A DNA stretch of 64,000 nucleotides from Streptomyces sp. NBC_00513 (GCF_041431415.1 NZ_CP107845.1:434001-498000); one strand, 5' to 3'; shown: positions 44,640 to 53,922, counted from the first letter of the stretch. The notes: generated from the sequence alone by a model not told the origin. Numbers and translations: made by a program.

Positions 44640-44800
44640 CTCGCCGCGGTGGACGTTTTCATGGCGGACCGTACGGAGGACAACCGTGCAGCCACCCGGG
44701 CCGCCTACCTGGCCGTCCCCGAGACCGTGCGCCGCGACGCGCTCGGCGACATGGACCGCAAGGACCACCCCCTGCGGGTGCTGGTGCAGCCAGGTGCGCG
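44640..44800 (+). pseudogene. Short fragment resembling a domain near ADP-ribose enzymes
   Basis: The reading VFMADRTEDNRAATRAAYLA then VPETVRRDALGDMDRKDHPL and RVLV resembles a short C-terminal domain I associate with NADAR/ADP-ribosylglycohydrolase-type proteins. No start, catalytic part or proper end is visible. Confidence 0.35.
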
Positions 44801-44970
44801 GTTCACCGAACGTCCACGAGGCCAGGTGGTGCGCGGACGCCGTCCGCCGTGCGATGCGTGGTCCGTCGGCCGATCATGCCGTGATGACGCCGGACGGACC
44901 GGCCGGGAAGCACCTCGATTGTGCGTCGGGGGTGTCGTGTGATGATGTGCGTCCACTCTCCGGGGAGGCG

Positions 44971-45825
44971 ATGGTGCCGAGAAAGGGCGCGCGATGGGCC
45001 GCGGGCGTGATGTCCGCGGTCTGCTTGATGCTGCTGCTCGGCCCCAGCGCACCGGGCGGTGGCGCCCCCCTCGCCAGACCGTTGCCGTTCGACACCGCCG
45101 AGGACGTCGTACCGGACCGGATCGGCACGTGGAACATCTGCAATCCGTGCGGGGGCGGGCACGACTTCGGCCGGGCGACGGAGATCGCCACGTACGCGCC
45201 GCAGGTCATCGGCCTGCAGGAGGCGTGCGTACGTGACGTCGAGCAGATCCGCAGGTACCTGGAGGAGGTCTACGGGCTGGTCTACCGGGTCGAGTACGGC
45301 TCGGTCCTGCGGAACTGGAACCGCTGCGGGGGGCTGCCGTGGCGGCCGGGCGGCTTTGGCCAGGCGATCCTCTCGGCAGCGCCGATGACGGACCGGGTGA
45401 GCGTCGAATACCCCGATGGCGGCTCCGAGGACCGTGGTTACCTGGCCGTCACCACGCTGGTGGGCGGCCGGCCGGTCCGCGTCTTCAACACCCACCTCGC
45501 CGAGCGCCGGCAGGCACCGGTGCGGGCGGGCCAGGTGAAGGTGCTCGCCGCGGAAGTCGCCCGTCACGACCGCGCGATCGTCCTCGGCGACTTCAACGCC
45601 GTGCCGCACGCGCCCGAACTCGGCCCGATGTGGGCCCTGGCCACGGACATGGACCCCGGCTGCCGCCCCTCGACCGCCACCGGCGGCACCTGCGCGGCGA
45701 CCACCGATTGGAACAGTAAGTTCGACTACGTGTTCCTGCGCGGCATCAGCGCGCGCACGCACCGCGTCCGCCCCAGCCCGTACTCCGACCACCACGCGCT
45801 GTACACCGACCTGGACCAGGGCTAG
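44971..45825 (+). CDS. Secreted endonuclease/exonuclease/phosphatase family protein
   Basis: This 284-residue protein has a signal peptide (GARWAAGVMSAVCLMLLLGP). The EEP fold motifs are all present: RIGTWNICNPCGGG (N), VIGLQEACVRDVEQI (E), VFNTHLAERRQAPVR (H), AIVLGDFNAVPHAPEL (GDFN) and the final SPYSDHHALYTDL (SDH). Members hydrolyse phosphodiesters in nucleic acids, lipids or inositol phosphates; secretion suggests an extracellular nuclease or phosphodiesterase. ATG 44971 is directly after GGGGAGG (very short spacing); ATG 45010 is possible. Four cysteines may form disulfides. Confidence 0.9.
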   Translation: MVPRKGARWAAGVMSAVCLMLLLGPSAPGGGAPLARPLPFDTAEDVVPDRIGTWNICNPCGGGHDFGRATEIATYAPQVIGLQEACVRDVEQIRRYLEEVYGLVYRVEYGSVLRNWNRCGGLPWRPGGFGQAILSAAPMTDRVSVEYPDGGSEDRGYLAVTTLVGGRPVRVFNTHLAERRQAPVRAGQVKVLAAEVARHDRAIVLGDFNAVPHAPELGPMWALATDMDPGCRPSTATGGTCAATTDWNSKFDYVFLRGISARTHRVRPSPYSDHHALYTDLDQG

Positions 45826-45954
45826 ACCATCCCTTTCCGATCGTCGGATCGCCGGTGTGGCCGTGCCGTTGATCGAGAAGACCGTGCGGCTACGGGCCCG
45901 GCCGGGACCGGCGCCGGGACACGGGCCTCGGCGGTCCGCTCGGGTCGGCCCCCG

Positions 45955-46265
45955 GGTCGGGGCAATGCCCTTCATGCTGTGCGCGGTCAGAAAATCGCCG
46001 TGGATGACGTAGTGGCGGGCGTCGGACCGGGGGTGCTCGGCCGCGGCTTCGGCGAAAGCGTCCGCTACGGCGTCGCTGGCTCGGTCGCCGGTGACGGGGA
46101 CGGGGACGGCCAGTTGGTGTCCGGCGGCGTGGGCGTACCGGATCATGGCGGTGATCTCGGCGGTCCGCTCGCCGTCGCCGTCGCCGCCGACGCACAGGGA
46201 GCCGCAGCCACCGCCCACGTACGGTTCGTGCATCCCTGCCGTCTTGTTGGGGACGATGCTCGCTG
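45955..46265 (-). pseudogene. Amidohydrolase (YtcJ-like) fragment
   Basis: The minus strand reads AGMHEPYVGGGCGSLCVGGD, EITAMIRYAHAAGHQLAV, VTGDRASDAVADAFAEAAAE and YVIHGDFLTAHSMKGIA. These are the middle blocks of Amidohydrolase_3 enzymes, including the H-x-TGD-A-x-D and IHG motifs. The start, the HxH metal site and the C-terminus are missing. Confidence 0.75.
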
Positions 46266-46398
46266 ACGGCGGCCCGGTGTTGGATCGTGGCGGCCAAGTC
46301 CCCTTGCGCCCGCGGTGTCTGGCGCCGTGCCTCGCCTCGCCGTCGCTCGCGACGAGTACGTCTGGTACGCGGTGAGCGGGCCGTCTTGCGGTCGCCGG

Positions 46399-46992
46399 CT
46401 AGCGCGGGGCGGTGTCGTCGGCCGGGAAGGCCGGTCCGTGGCCCGGAACGATGGTGTCGGCGGCGGCCAGGACCCGCAGTCGTGACGCCAGCAGCACGTC
46501 GTGGTCCGGGGCCACCGGGTCGTCCACCGGACCGTTCGGGCGCCACCACAGGTCGCCCACGAACGCGGTGACACCGGCCTCCGTGCCGACCAGCAGGGTG
46601 ATGTCCTCGGCGCTGTGCCCCGGGGTGCGGATCAGCTTGAGGGAGGGTGTGAGTTCGTGGCCTTCCGCGTCGCGGTCGGTCCACTGGTCGTCACGGTAGA
46701 CGGCCTTGTGGTCGTGGACGCGGGCCTGACCGAACAGACCGACGTTCATGGTGTTGTCCGGGTGGTGGTGACTGAGGATCACATCGGTGATGTCGTCGGG
46801 GCCGAGGCCCAGTTCGGCCAGGGGGCCAAGGATCCGATCGCGGCCGGCCACCATGCCGGGGTCGACGATCACGTGGTGCTCGCCGTCGGTGACGTAGGAG
46901 ACCGTGGCGGCGACTCCCGGGCCGGTGGAGAGGGTGTAACCGGTGGTCAGGATCGTGTACTTGGCGCTGCGGCCGAGCGGTGCGTCTGTCAT
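46399..46992 (-). CDS. MBL-fold metallo-hydrolase
   Basis: This 197-residue metallo-beta-lactamase-fold protein has the motif ITDVILSHHHPDNTMNVGLF. The usual HxHxDH reads HHHPDN here, with the last histidine replaced by asparagine. Other ligands are in IRTPGHSAEDITLLVGTE, AFVGDLWW and VPGHGPAFPADD. It probably hydrolyses a small ester or lactone. ATG 46992 is the start. It is transcribed away from the GlxA-type regulator at 47086 with 93 nt between them that contain repeats, suggesting control by that regulator. Confidence 0.9.
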   Translation of the reverse strand: MTDAPLGRSAKYTILTTGYTLSTGPGVAATVSYVTDGEHHVIVDPGMVAGRDRILGPLAELGLGPDDITDVILSHHHPDNTMNVGLFGQARVHDHKAVYRDDQWTDRDAEGHELTPSLKLIRTPGHSAEDITLLVGTEAGVTAFVGDLWWRPNGPVDDPVAPDHDVLLASRLRVLAAADTIVPGHGPAFPADDTAPR

Positions 46993-47028
46993 GGCCTCAA
47001 TGCTTCCGGACGGGAAGGCCGCTCACGA

Positions 47029-47075
47029 GTGGCACATCTGCCACTGATCGCAGGATTGGTGCCAGATTGGTGCCA
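47029..47075. promoter_or_regulatory. Operator-like repeats between MBL and GlxA-type genes
   Basis: GTGGCA-catc-TGCCAC forms an inverted repeat at 47029-47044. It is followed by two tandem copies of GATTGGTGCCA (47054-47064, 47065-47075) sharing the TGCCA half-site. They sit between two divergent starts, so they are the probable binding site for the AraC-type regulator. Confidence 0.55.
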
Positions 47076-47085
47076 GACTGGGCGC

Positions 47086-48042
47086 ATGCCTCCCTTCGCA
47101 AGTGTCGCCGCGTACGCCCCGCCCGGAGTGGGCATGCTCGCAGTCGGCATCGTCACCGAGGTCTTCGGTTGGCACGGCGGCGCACTGCCCGGCTTCGACT
47201 TCGCCCTGTGCACCGACCGCCCCGGGCCGGTTCCCACCGACCTCGGCGTGCCACTCACCCTCACGCACGGCCTGGACCGGCTCGCCTCGGCCGATCTGGT
47301 GATCGCCCTGCCGTGGGCCGACTTCCGCACCCCGCCCGCTCCCGCGGTACTCGATGCGCTGTCGGCCGCGCACGCGCGCGGCTCACTGGTCGCGGCCCAC
47401 TGTGTCGGCGCCTTCGCGCTCGCCGCCGCCGGACTGCTCGACGGCCGACGGGCCACCACCCACTGGCGGTTCGCGCGACTGCTCGCCGAGCGCCACCCCG
47501 AAGTCACCGTCGAACCCGACGCCCTCTACATCGACGAAGGCCGTGTCATCACGGGCGCGGGAGCGGCCGCCGGCTTCGACCTCTGCCTGCACCTGCTCAG
47601 GCGGGAACACGGGGCCGCGACGGCCAACGCCGTCGCCCGCGACATCGTGTTGCCCTCCCACCGCGACGGCGGGCAGGCCCAGTACCTGGCCGCCCCCGCC
47701 CCCGAAAGCTCCGGCGACGAACGACTCGCCGACGTACTCGCGTGGGCCCGCGAGAACCTCCACCAGCCGCTTCCCGTCACCGAACTGGCCGGGCGCGCCC
47801 TGATGAGCAAACGCTCCTTCGCCCGCCGCTTCGCCGCCACGACCGGCACCACCCCCCACGCCTGGCTGCGGAACCTGCGCCTGAGCACAGCCGAGGAACT
47901 CCTGGAGACCACGAACCTGCCGGTCGAGGAAATCGCCCATCGCGTCGGATACGGAAGCGCGGCCGTCCTGCGCGAACAGTTCGTGCGCCGCCGGGGCGTA
48001 CCACCCCGCGCCTACCGCCGCACCTTCACCAATACACCGTGA
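47086..48042 (+). CDS. GlxA-type AraC-family transcriptional regulator
   Basis: This 318-residue protein has an N-terminal DJ-1/PfpI-like domain (VASVAAYAPPG-type start, SLVAAHCVGAFALAAAGLLD with the nucleophile-elbow cysteine) and a C-terminal AraC double helix-turn-helix. The latter includes LPVTELAGRALMSKRSFARR, LRLSTAEELLETTNLPVEEI and AHRVGYGSAAVLREQFVRRR. Proteins of this layout are activators that sense small metabolites. It faces away from the MBL-fold gene, sharing the repeat-containing intergenic region. ATG 47086 is used. Confidence 0.93.
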   Translation: MPPFASVAAYAPPGVGMLAVGIVTEVFGWHGGALPGFDFALCTDRPGPVPTDLGVPLTLTHGLDRLASADLVIALPWADFRTPPAPAVLDALSAAHARGSLVAAHCVGAFALAAAGLLDGRRATTHWRFARLLAERHPEVTVEPDALYIDEGRVITGAGAAAGFDLCLHLLRREHGAATANAVARDIVLPSHRDGGQAQYLAAPAPESSGDERLADVLAWARENLHQPLPVTELAGRALMSKRSFARRFAATTGTTPHAWLRNLRLSTAEELLETTNLPVEEIAHRVGYGSAAVLREQFVRRRGVPPRAYRRTFTNTP

Positions 48043-48219
48043 CGCCGTGAGCCGTGACGCCCTGATGAGTCGGCCTCGGCAAGGGCGGGCCCGCCGGAGC
48101 CTGCGAGCATCGGGGGCTTCCCGTCACGCCGCGTACCCGCCGCGGGTCGACGGTGCCCAGTGCTGTGGCCGGAATGGTCTGCGGGCGCCGTGACGCGGTG
48201 AACCCTTCCGGCCACGGCA

Positions 48220-49152
48220 CTAGAGCCAGCGGCGCACCGTGCGGGTCAGAACCGGGGGAAGGAGGTCCCTGGCCAGGCGGCGGACCAGCGGACTCCGCCG
48301 GGGCGGGGTGCGCCGCGACGGTACTGCCACGGGGGCGGGAACCAGTTCCTCGGCCGGGCCGGGGGCGGCCGTCTCGTGGCGGGAGCGGGGGTGCGGCGGG
48401 GGAACCGCCTTCCGGCCGGTGATCCGGATCAGGGGTGCGCCGGCCACCTCCTCCACCCCATGCCACAGATCCTCGCGGCCGGTCAGGAACACGGCCAGCT
48501 CCGTGCGCAGCGGTTCGGGATGGTCCCACGTCGCGTACATCTTGTGCTGGGTGATGCACAGGACGTGCAACCGCCGCGCGTCCACGGCTCCCCAGACGGC
48601 CGCCGCGACACCCGGGCAGTGCTCCGCCCTGAAGTCGTCGAAGACGACGATCGCTCCGGGGGCGGCCAGCAGCCGCGAGGTCTCCACGTCCGCGCGCACG
48701 TGCGCGTACAGGTGCGAGGCGTCCACGTGAACGAAGCGACAGGAGGCAGGCCGGACGCGGTCGGGAAGGACGGCCGTCACCGCCTGCACCACCGTGGGCA
48801 ACTCATCGTGGAATGCACGGTAGTTGGCCTCGAACGCCCGGCGCGTCAGGGTGGCGTACGAGCGTCGCATCTCGTCGTCGTTGTTGTCGTCCTCGGCCGG
48901 GGAATCGAAGAGGTCGCAGACCGTGAACTCCTCTCCCTCCTTGAGGTATCCGCCGAGGAAGATGGCGCTCTTGCCCAGGTAGGCGCCGAGTTCCAGGAGG
49001 TCCCCGCCACCCGACGGGTCGGCGTTCTGGCGGCTCAGGAACCAGTCGAAGAGAATCTGGTCGGCCGGCCAGAACCATCCCTTCACCTCATCCAAACGCG
49101 CGGGCACAGGCAGGTTCGAGGCTTCTTCGGGCTGCGCAAGCGGTGCGGTCAT
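48220..49152 (-). CDS. Class I SAM-dependent methyltransferase (Methyltransf_24-like)
   Basis: This 310-residue protein contains VKGWFWPADQILFDWFLSRQ, the SAM loop in GDLLELGAYLGKSAIFLGGY, the acidic strand end FTVCDLFDSPAEDDNN, CRFVHVDASHLYAHVRADV and GAIVVFDDFRAEHCPGVAAA. This matches the methyltransferases with an HVDASH-type motif found in tailoring and cell-surface pathways. The C-terminal ~60 residues are basic and proline-rich (RRTPPRRSPLVRRLARDLLP). ATG 49152 is used. It stands alone. Confidence 0.85.
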   Translation of the reverse strand: MTAPLAQPEEASNLPVPARLDEVKGWFWPADQILFDWFLSRQNADPSGGGDLLELGAYLGKSAIFLGGYLKEGEEFTVCDLFDSPAEDDNNDDEMRRSYATLTRRAFEANYRAFHDELPTVVQAVTAVLPDRVRPASCRFVHVDASHLYAHVRADVETSRLLAAPGAIVVFDDFRAEHCPGVAAAVWGAVDARRLHVLCITQHKMYATWDHPEPLRTELAVFLTGREDLWHGVEEVAGAPLIRITGRKAVPPPHPRSRHETAAPGPAEELVPAPVAVPSRRTPPRRSPLVRRLARDLLPPVLTRTVRRWL

Positions 49153-49551
49153 GGAATGGACATCCCCGGGGAGCGAAGTGGAACGGTCTGTCGATCGGTC
49201 TGTCCGGCGACGATGCGCGGTCCAGGTGACGGCACGGGGAACGGCCGCCGGCCGTGCGGCGGCACAAGGACGCACGCTGATCGTCGAGGCAGAAGACGGA
49301 CGCCACCGAGCGAGACTCGCGAGGTCTCGGCCTGGCGACCGCGAGTCCTTCCAGCGCGGCCGGACGGCTCATCGCTGGGGCCCAGGGTGCGCAGGGTGCG
49401 CATGCGACCGTACGCGTACACGCATCCGGCGAGCGCGAGGGCGGACAGAAGCGACGCCCGCCGGGCGACCCGCGAAGGTGGGCGGCTGTTAACCCGGCCC
49501 ATCCGGGGAAAAAGTCCGACCATCGCCCCGGAAACCAAGGGAGTCCTCGCA

Positions 49552-50259
49552 GTGGACGTCTTCATCATCGGCATCACGGGCAAGATCGGCCGCCTGCTCG
49601 CGCGGGAGCTTCTCGCCAAGGGCGACACCGTCCACGGCCTCGTGCGCCGCGACGAACAGCGGACGGACCTCGCCACACAGGGCATCCACGCCGTGGTCGG
49701 GGACCTCACCGACCTGTCGGTGACGGAACTGGCGGACGCCTTCGGGAACGCCGACGCCGTCGTCTTCACCGCCGGATCCAACGGGGGCAGCGCACAGACC
49801 ACGAAGGCGATCGACGGCGACGGCGTCACCCGAGCGATCGAGGCGACCCGCCACGCGGGCATCCAGCGCCTCGCCCTGGTCTCCGTCCTCCCCGAGTCCT
49901 GGCGCGAGCGCGACCTCGACGACGAGGTCGAGTACTACTTCACCGTGAAGAAGCAAGCCGACGTCGCCCTCAGCCGCAGCGACCTGGACTGGCTGATCCT
50001 CCGCCCGTCCCTGCTCACCGAAGACCCCGGTGTGGGCACCGTTTCCCTCGGCCCGGCCGAGTTCCACGGCCAGATCCCCCGCGCCGACGTCGCGGCAACC
50101 CTCGCCGAGCTCCTGCACGAGCCCCACGTCAACCGACGGATCCTCGAACTCAACACCGGCACCACGCCGATCCAGGACGCCGTCAAAGCCAACGCCCGCG
50201 CTTCGGACGGTCGCGCCCACGTCGAGCAAGGCGATGCTCGATCACCGGGAAAGCAGTGA
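49552..50259 (+). CDS. NAD(P)-binding, atypical short-chain dehydrogenase-like protein
   Basis: This 235-residue protein is of the atypical SDR (YwnB/BVR-B-like) group. The N-terminal nucleotide motif is FIIGITGKIGRLLARELLAK (GxxGxxG), then VHGLVRRDEQRTDL, HAVVGDLTD, ADAVVFTAGSNGG and DLDWLILRPSLLTEDPGVG. The GTG at 49552 follows AAGGGAG at 10 nt. It is probably an NADP-dependent reductase or isomerase-like protein of unknown substrate. The gene ends at 50259, where the next stretch is degraded. Confidence 0.88.
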   Translation: MDVFIIGITGKIGRLLARELLAKGDTVHGLVRRDEQRTDLATQGIHAVVGDLTDLSVTELADAFGNADAVVFTAGSNGGSAQTTKAIDGDGVTRAIEATRHAGIQRLALVSVLPESWRERDLDDEVEYYFTVKKQADVALSRSDLDWLILRPSLLTEDPGVGTVSLGPAEFHGQIPRADVAATLAELLHEPHVNRRILELNTGTTPIQDAVKANARASDGRAHVEQGDARSPGKQ

Positions 50260-50715
50260 CACGCCGCACGCCCACGTGGCGCTCTCCAGGCCGGAGGGCT
50301 GGTCTTCCGCCATCGACTTCACCGATGCATCGGCAGCCACCGTGCGGATCCCACGGGAGCTCGACGGCTGGGCGCCGCACCCGGCGAGGCACTCGGCGCG
50401 CGTGGCGACCTGGACACCCACCCCGGCTACCTGGGAACACTGCGCGGCCCGGACAACGTCTACCGGATTCCGCTGCAAAACCCGGCGTGCGGCAAGGACC
50501 GTTGGACCTACGCGTCCAGGCCACCGGCCGGAAGTCCCAGTCCCAGCCCCAGCATTGCATGGCCACGGCGGCAGGCATCCCCGGCACCAGAGCGGCCACC
50601 GCGTCCCACTTGGCCCTGCCCGTGTGGTCGAGCCCGCCCGGCCGTTCGATGTTCACGTCACCGATGACAGTCTGCGATCCCCGAAGGACTTCGAACCACC
50701 ACTGAGCGGTGACGC
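50260..50715. other. Degraded stretch
   Basis: The plus strand near 50370-50520 reads LGARGDLDTHPGYLGTLRGP then DNVYRIPLQNPACGKDRWTY, which is coding-like. It has no start, and both ends break into other frames. I do not recognise the family. Confidence 0.4.
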
Positions 50716-51042
50716 CTACTGGCTGTCGTAGTGCTTCTGAGCGGCGACGAGCTCGTCTCCGTGTTCGCCGAACCATCGGATGAGATCGGTCAGCGGTCCC
50801 GCCAGACTGACACCGAGTTCCGTCAGACTGTAGGTGACCTGGGGCGGGGTGGTGGGCGCGACATGGCGGGCGACGAGCCCGGCCCGAGCCAGTGCTTTGA
50901 GGTTCTGCGACAGCATCTTCTGGCTGATGCCACCGACTCGTGCATGCAGTTGGGCGAACCGGTGCGGGCCTGCGATGCCCGACCGGCCGCAACGGCCGTT
51001 TCGTCGGTGGGGCTCCGAAGTCATCCGGATGAGGAGGCGCAT
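50716..51042 (-). CDS. HxlR-family winged-helix regulator, possibly truncated
   Basis: The core GPHRFAQLHARVGGISQKML, SQNLKALARAGLVARHVAPT and PQVTYSLTELGVSLAGPLTD is a clear HxlR winged helix (108 residues in all). The usual N-terminal helix (a W-x-x-x-I-L-x-x-L-like stretch) is replaced by MRLLIRMTSEPHRRNGRCGR, so the 5' end may be frameshifted or lost. HxlR proteins bind DNA as dimers and often respond to electrophiles. It faces away from the MerR gene at 51152, with 109 nt between. Confidence 0.75.
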   Translation of the reverse strand: MRLLIRMTSEPHRRNGRCGRSGIAGPHRFAQLHARVGGISQKMLSQNLKALARAGLVARHVAPTTPPQVTYSLTELGVSLAGPLTDLIRWFGEHGDELVAAQKHYDSQ

Positions 51043-51151
51043 GCTGTCGGCGCCGGCGAGGGTGAGAAACCCGGCAGAGCGCTGGAGAACTCAGGGGAAG
51101 TCGCGCTGAGGGCTTGAGTCTCCAGCCGCCGGAGGGTCCAGGATCTTGCTC

Positions 51152-52060
51152 ATGGAAGACGAACGCCCCGACATGCTCACCATTGGCCGGCTCGCGCACC
51201 GCACCGGGCTTCCGGTGCGTACCCTGCGCTTCTGGTCGGACGAGGGGGCGGTGCCACCTGTGGGCCGCTCCGCGGGCGGCTACAGGTTGTACGACGCCGC
51301 GTCCGTGGCCCGTGTCGAGCTGGTCCGCACCCTGCGGGAGCTGGGGCTCGGGCTGGACGACGTGTGCCGCGTCCTGAGCGGCGGCATCACGGTCGCCGAG
51401 GTCGCCGACGCGCATGTGGCCGCGCTCGACGCGCAGATCCGCTCCCTCAAGGTGAGCCGGGCCGTCCTGTCCACCGTGGCGAAACGTGGTTCGACCGCTG
51501 AGGAGACAGCACTGATGAACCGGTTGGCGCGGCTTTCCGCCGCCGAGCGCAAGCAGATCATCGACGAGTTCAAGGAGGAGGTGTTCGGCGGCCTCGACGA
51601 CCCGGGTCTGCGGGATCGTATCGGCACCTACAGCATCGAACTGCCCGACGATCCCACACCTGAGCAGGTCGACGCGTGGATCGAACTCGCCGAATTGGTG
51701 CGGGACCCCGGTTTCCGCGACCGGTTGCGCACATGGATGGAGTTCAACACGCCCGTACCGGGGCAGGGCCGTCCCCCGGGGGCGTCCATCTGGTGGGCCA
51801 GGCAGATCGTGCGGACCGTCGCGGAGGTCAGGAAGGGCGGGGTCGCTCCCGAGGAGCCGGCAGCGGCCGAGTTGCTGTCCGAGCTGTTCGGTGACGCCGA
51901 TCGGGCCGCCGTGCTGCGCAGCCTGGAGGCCGGGATCGAGGCTGGAGCGGAGCGCTACCGCAGGCTCGTCGCCCGTGTACGCGGGCAGGATTCGTCGCCC
52001 GACGCGACCGAGGAGCTGGAGTGGCTGGCGCGGGCCCTGCGCGCCGCGGATCAGGCCTGA
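51152..52060 (+). CDS. MerR-family transcriptional regulator
   Basis: This 302-residue protein has a MerR DNA-binding domain, MLTIGRLAHRTGLPVRTLRF then WSDEGAVPPVGRSAGGYRLY and VELVRTLRELGLGLDDVCRV. The long helical C-terminal part (AELVRDPGFRDRLRTWMEFN, GIEAGAERYRRLVARVRGQD) is a ligand-sensing domain of the TipA-like size class. MerR proteins act as dimers that untwist promoters on signal binding. ATG 51152 is used. The next gene downstream is a methyltransferase, 118 nt away, and might be a target. Confidence 0.9.
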   Translation: MEDERPDMLTIGRLAHRTGLPVRTLRFWSDEGAVPPVGRSAGGYRLYDAASVARVELVRTLRELGLGLDDVCRVLSGGITVAEVADAHVAALDAQIRSLKVSRAVLSTVAKRGSTAEETALMNRLARLSAAERKQIIDEFKEEVFGGLDDPGLRDRIGTYSIELPDDPTPEQVDAWIELAELVRDPGFRDRLRTWMEFNTPVPGQGRPPGASIWWARQIVRTVAEVRKGGVAPEEPAAAELLSELFGDADRAAVLRSLEAGIEAGAERYRRLVARVRGQDSSPDATEELEWLARALRAADQA

Positions 52061-52177
52061 GGTGGTGCCCGGCCTCGGCACGGGGCAGGCCGCCGTCCTG
52101 CTGCGGCCGCGGGGGTTGGAGCCGTACGACGGGCGCCACGGCGCGGCGGGGCGGGGGTCTCTCGGGACGGCGTTACC

Positions 52178-53020
52178 GTGGCGAACGTGACGGGAAGCGA
52201 TGCCGACCGACGGTGGTCCGAGTCCATGCCGGCGGCCTATGAGCAGTACCTGGTGCCGGTGCTCTTCCAGCCCTTCGCCACGGACCTGGCCGCCCGAGTA
52301 GCGGCACTCCACCCTCGGAGGATCCTCGAACTGGCCGCGGGCACCGGTGCTTTGACGTCACATCTCCTCGCGACAGCGCCGTCGGGCGAGGTGACGGCCA
52401 CCGACCTGAACGAGGCCATGATCGCCCTCGGTTCGGCCCGGGCCCCGGGCGCGGTGTGGCAACAGGCCGACGCGCAGCGGCTGCCGTTCCCGGACGGAGG
52501 CTTCGACCTGGTGGTCTGCCAATTCGGCGTGATGTTCTTCCCCGACAGGGTCGCGGCCTTCACCGAGGCTCGTCGGGTGCTGGCCCCGGGCGGCCGGTTC
52601 CTGTTCAACACCTGGGGCCCGCTCAGCACACACGCCTTCGGCTCCGCGGTGCAGGCCGGGCTGGAGCGGGCCTTTCCGGCCGACCCACCGCGGTTCCTCC
52701 CAACGGTCCCGCACGGCTACTGCGACCCCGCCGTCGTGGCCGCTGACCTCGCGGCCGCCGGGTTCGCCGTCGAGGAGGAGCAGGAACTGACGTTGGAGGG
52801 CCGGGCCGCGTCGGCCGCGGACCTTGCCACCGGGTTCCTCACCGGGACGCCGGTGCGCGCGGCCGTCGAGGAGCGCGGAGACGGGCCGGCCGTCCTGGCC
52901 ACCGTCGTCGGAGAGATGACGGCCCGTCTGGGCACAGGGCCGGTTTCCGCCCCGATGACGGCGTACGTCTTCCGCGCCGTGGCCTCGGCACTCGATGCGC
53001 CCGTGTCGAGGAGGACATGA
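52178..53020 (+). CDS. Class I SAM-dependent methyltransferase
   Basis: This 280-residue UbiE/COQ5-like methyltransferase has the SAM loop RILELAAGTGALTSHLLATA, acidic strand EVTATDLNEAMIAL, AQRLPFPDGGFDLVVCQFGV and the post-motif RRVLAPGGRFLFNTWGPLST. The C-terminal cap (RAASAADLATGFLTGTPVRA) would bind a small substrate. The GTG start at 52178 is uncertain, since no good ribosome-binding site is seen; GTG 52187 is an alternative. The substrate is unknown. Confidence 0.9.
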   Translation: MANVTGSDADRRWSESMPAAYEQYLVPVLFQPFATDLAARVAALHPRRILELAAGTGALTSHLLATAPSGEVTATDLNEAMIALGSARAPGAVWQQADAQRLPFPDGGFDLVVCQFGVMFFPDRVAAFTEARRVLAPGGRFLFNTWGPLSTHAFGSAVQAGLERAFPADPPRFLPTVPHGYCDPAVVAADLAAAGFAVEEEQELTLEGRAASAADLATGFLTGTPVRAAVEERGDGPAVLATVVGEMTARLGTGPVSAPMTAYVFRAVASALDAPVSRRT

Positions 53021-53171
53021 GCCGACCTTGGCGGGGCACGTCGCACGGGCGCGCTCCGTGCTCACCGGGTGCCGTTCGAGCGGCGTTGCCGCTTCGCCGC
53101 GTATCCGGAGCATGACCTCGCCGGCCGTCGACGACTTCTAAGGCCCTCCACCACGGGGCCTGGACTTCCGC

Positions 53172-53194
53172 GCGGGGCGCCCTGGGCGCCCCGC
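53172..53194 (+). terminator. 10-bp hairpin
   Basis: GCGGGGCGCC (53172-53181), loop CTG, GGCGCCCCGC (53185-53194); likely the end of the methyltransferase transcript. Confidence 0.6.
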
Positions 53195-53296
53195 GACCCC
53201 GGGCCCTCGGGTGCGGGCGGCGGGGGGCTGGTCTAGCGTCGAAGGGGGAAGAATGGACCGGCCCCGCCGGGCCGGTACCCGAGCCCCGGAGAGCAG

Positions 53297-53581
53297 GTGC
53301 GTCGCATGCGCGCGTCGACCCGTACCGCAGGCGTCCTCGCCGGTCTGACCCTCACACTCGGCGGCGCGGCCATGGCCGCCCACGCCGCACCCGCGGACAT
53401 CCCGGCTTGTACGAAGACTGCCGAGAGAACGGGCGTCCAAGTCACCGACGCCGTCACGGCCGCCTGCACCCGTGGCGTGTCGGGAGACCTACAAGGGTGC
53501 GTGAACGGGCTCGCCTCCGCCGGTGTCCCCGGCGGCGCCGCAAACGGCGCATGCCGCGAGGCGGCCCACGAGCCGCGCTAG
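53297..53581 (+). CDS. Small secreted cysteine-containing protein
   Basis: This 94-residue protein has a signal peptide (RTAGVLAGLTLTLGGAAMAA, cleavage near AHA-AP). The mature ~65 residues hold four cysteines (PACTKTAE, AACTRGVSG, GCVNGLAS, GACREAAH), enough for two disulfides. No family is recognised; small secreted proteins like this are common in Streptomyces. The start is GTG 53297 or ATG 53306, with GGAGAG upstream. Confidence 0.65.
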   Translation: MRRMRASTRTAGVLAGLTLTLGGAAMAAHAAPADIPACTKTAERTGVQVTDAVTAACTRGVSGDLQGCVNGLASAGVPGGAANGACREAAHEPR

Positions 53582-53922
53582 ACCGCACTCTCGGATCACC
53601 TCGCGGACCAGCTGAAGGCGACTGCGCGGTGGAATGGCAAGGTGGAGTCCGGAAAGGTGCAGTCCGGCAAGGTCGATGCCGCACCGGAGGCCTGGCCCGG
53701 GGAGTCGAGGAACGCGTCGAGCCGCTTCCGGGCGCATCTCGTCGCGGAGCGCCCGGAAGCGGCTCGGCGGCGCCATGAAACCGGCTCTCGCCGGCGCCGC
53801 ATCGGGTTCGTGATCACGACCCCGGGGACCGGACGCACCTGAGCGGGCACGGTTGCCGCAGAGCCCGTGGCGCGTCGTCCTCCCGTGGGTCCGCGGTGGC
53901 GACGGCCCGTCGGGCGGTGCGC
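53582..53922. other. Intergenic stretch with long hairpin
   Basis: No gene is supported. The minus strand (near 53640-53690) has DLAGLHLSGLHLAIP, possibly a scrap of pentapeptide repeats. Confidence 0.4.
53720..53764. terminator. Perfect 16-bp stem-loop
   Basis: AGCCGCTTCCGGGCGC (53720-53735) pairs perfectly with its complement (53749-53764) across a 13-nt loop. It lies between converging genes (53581 and 53923) and could terminate both. Confidence 0.75.
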
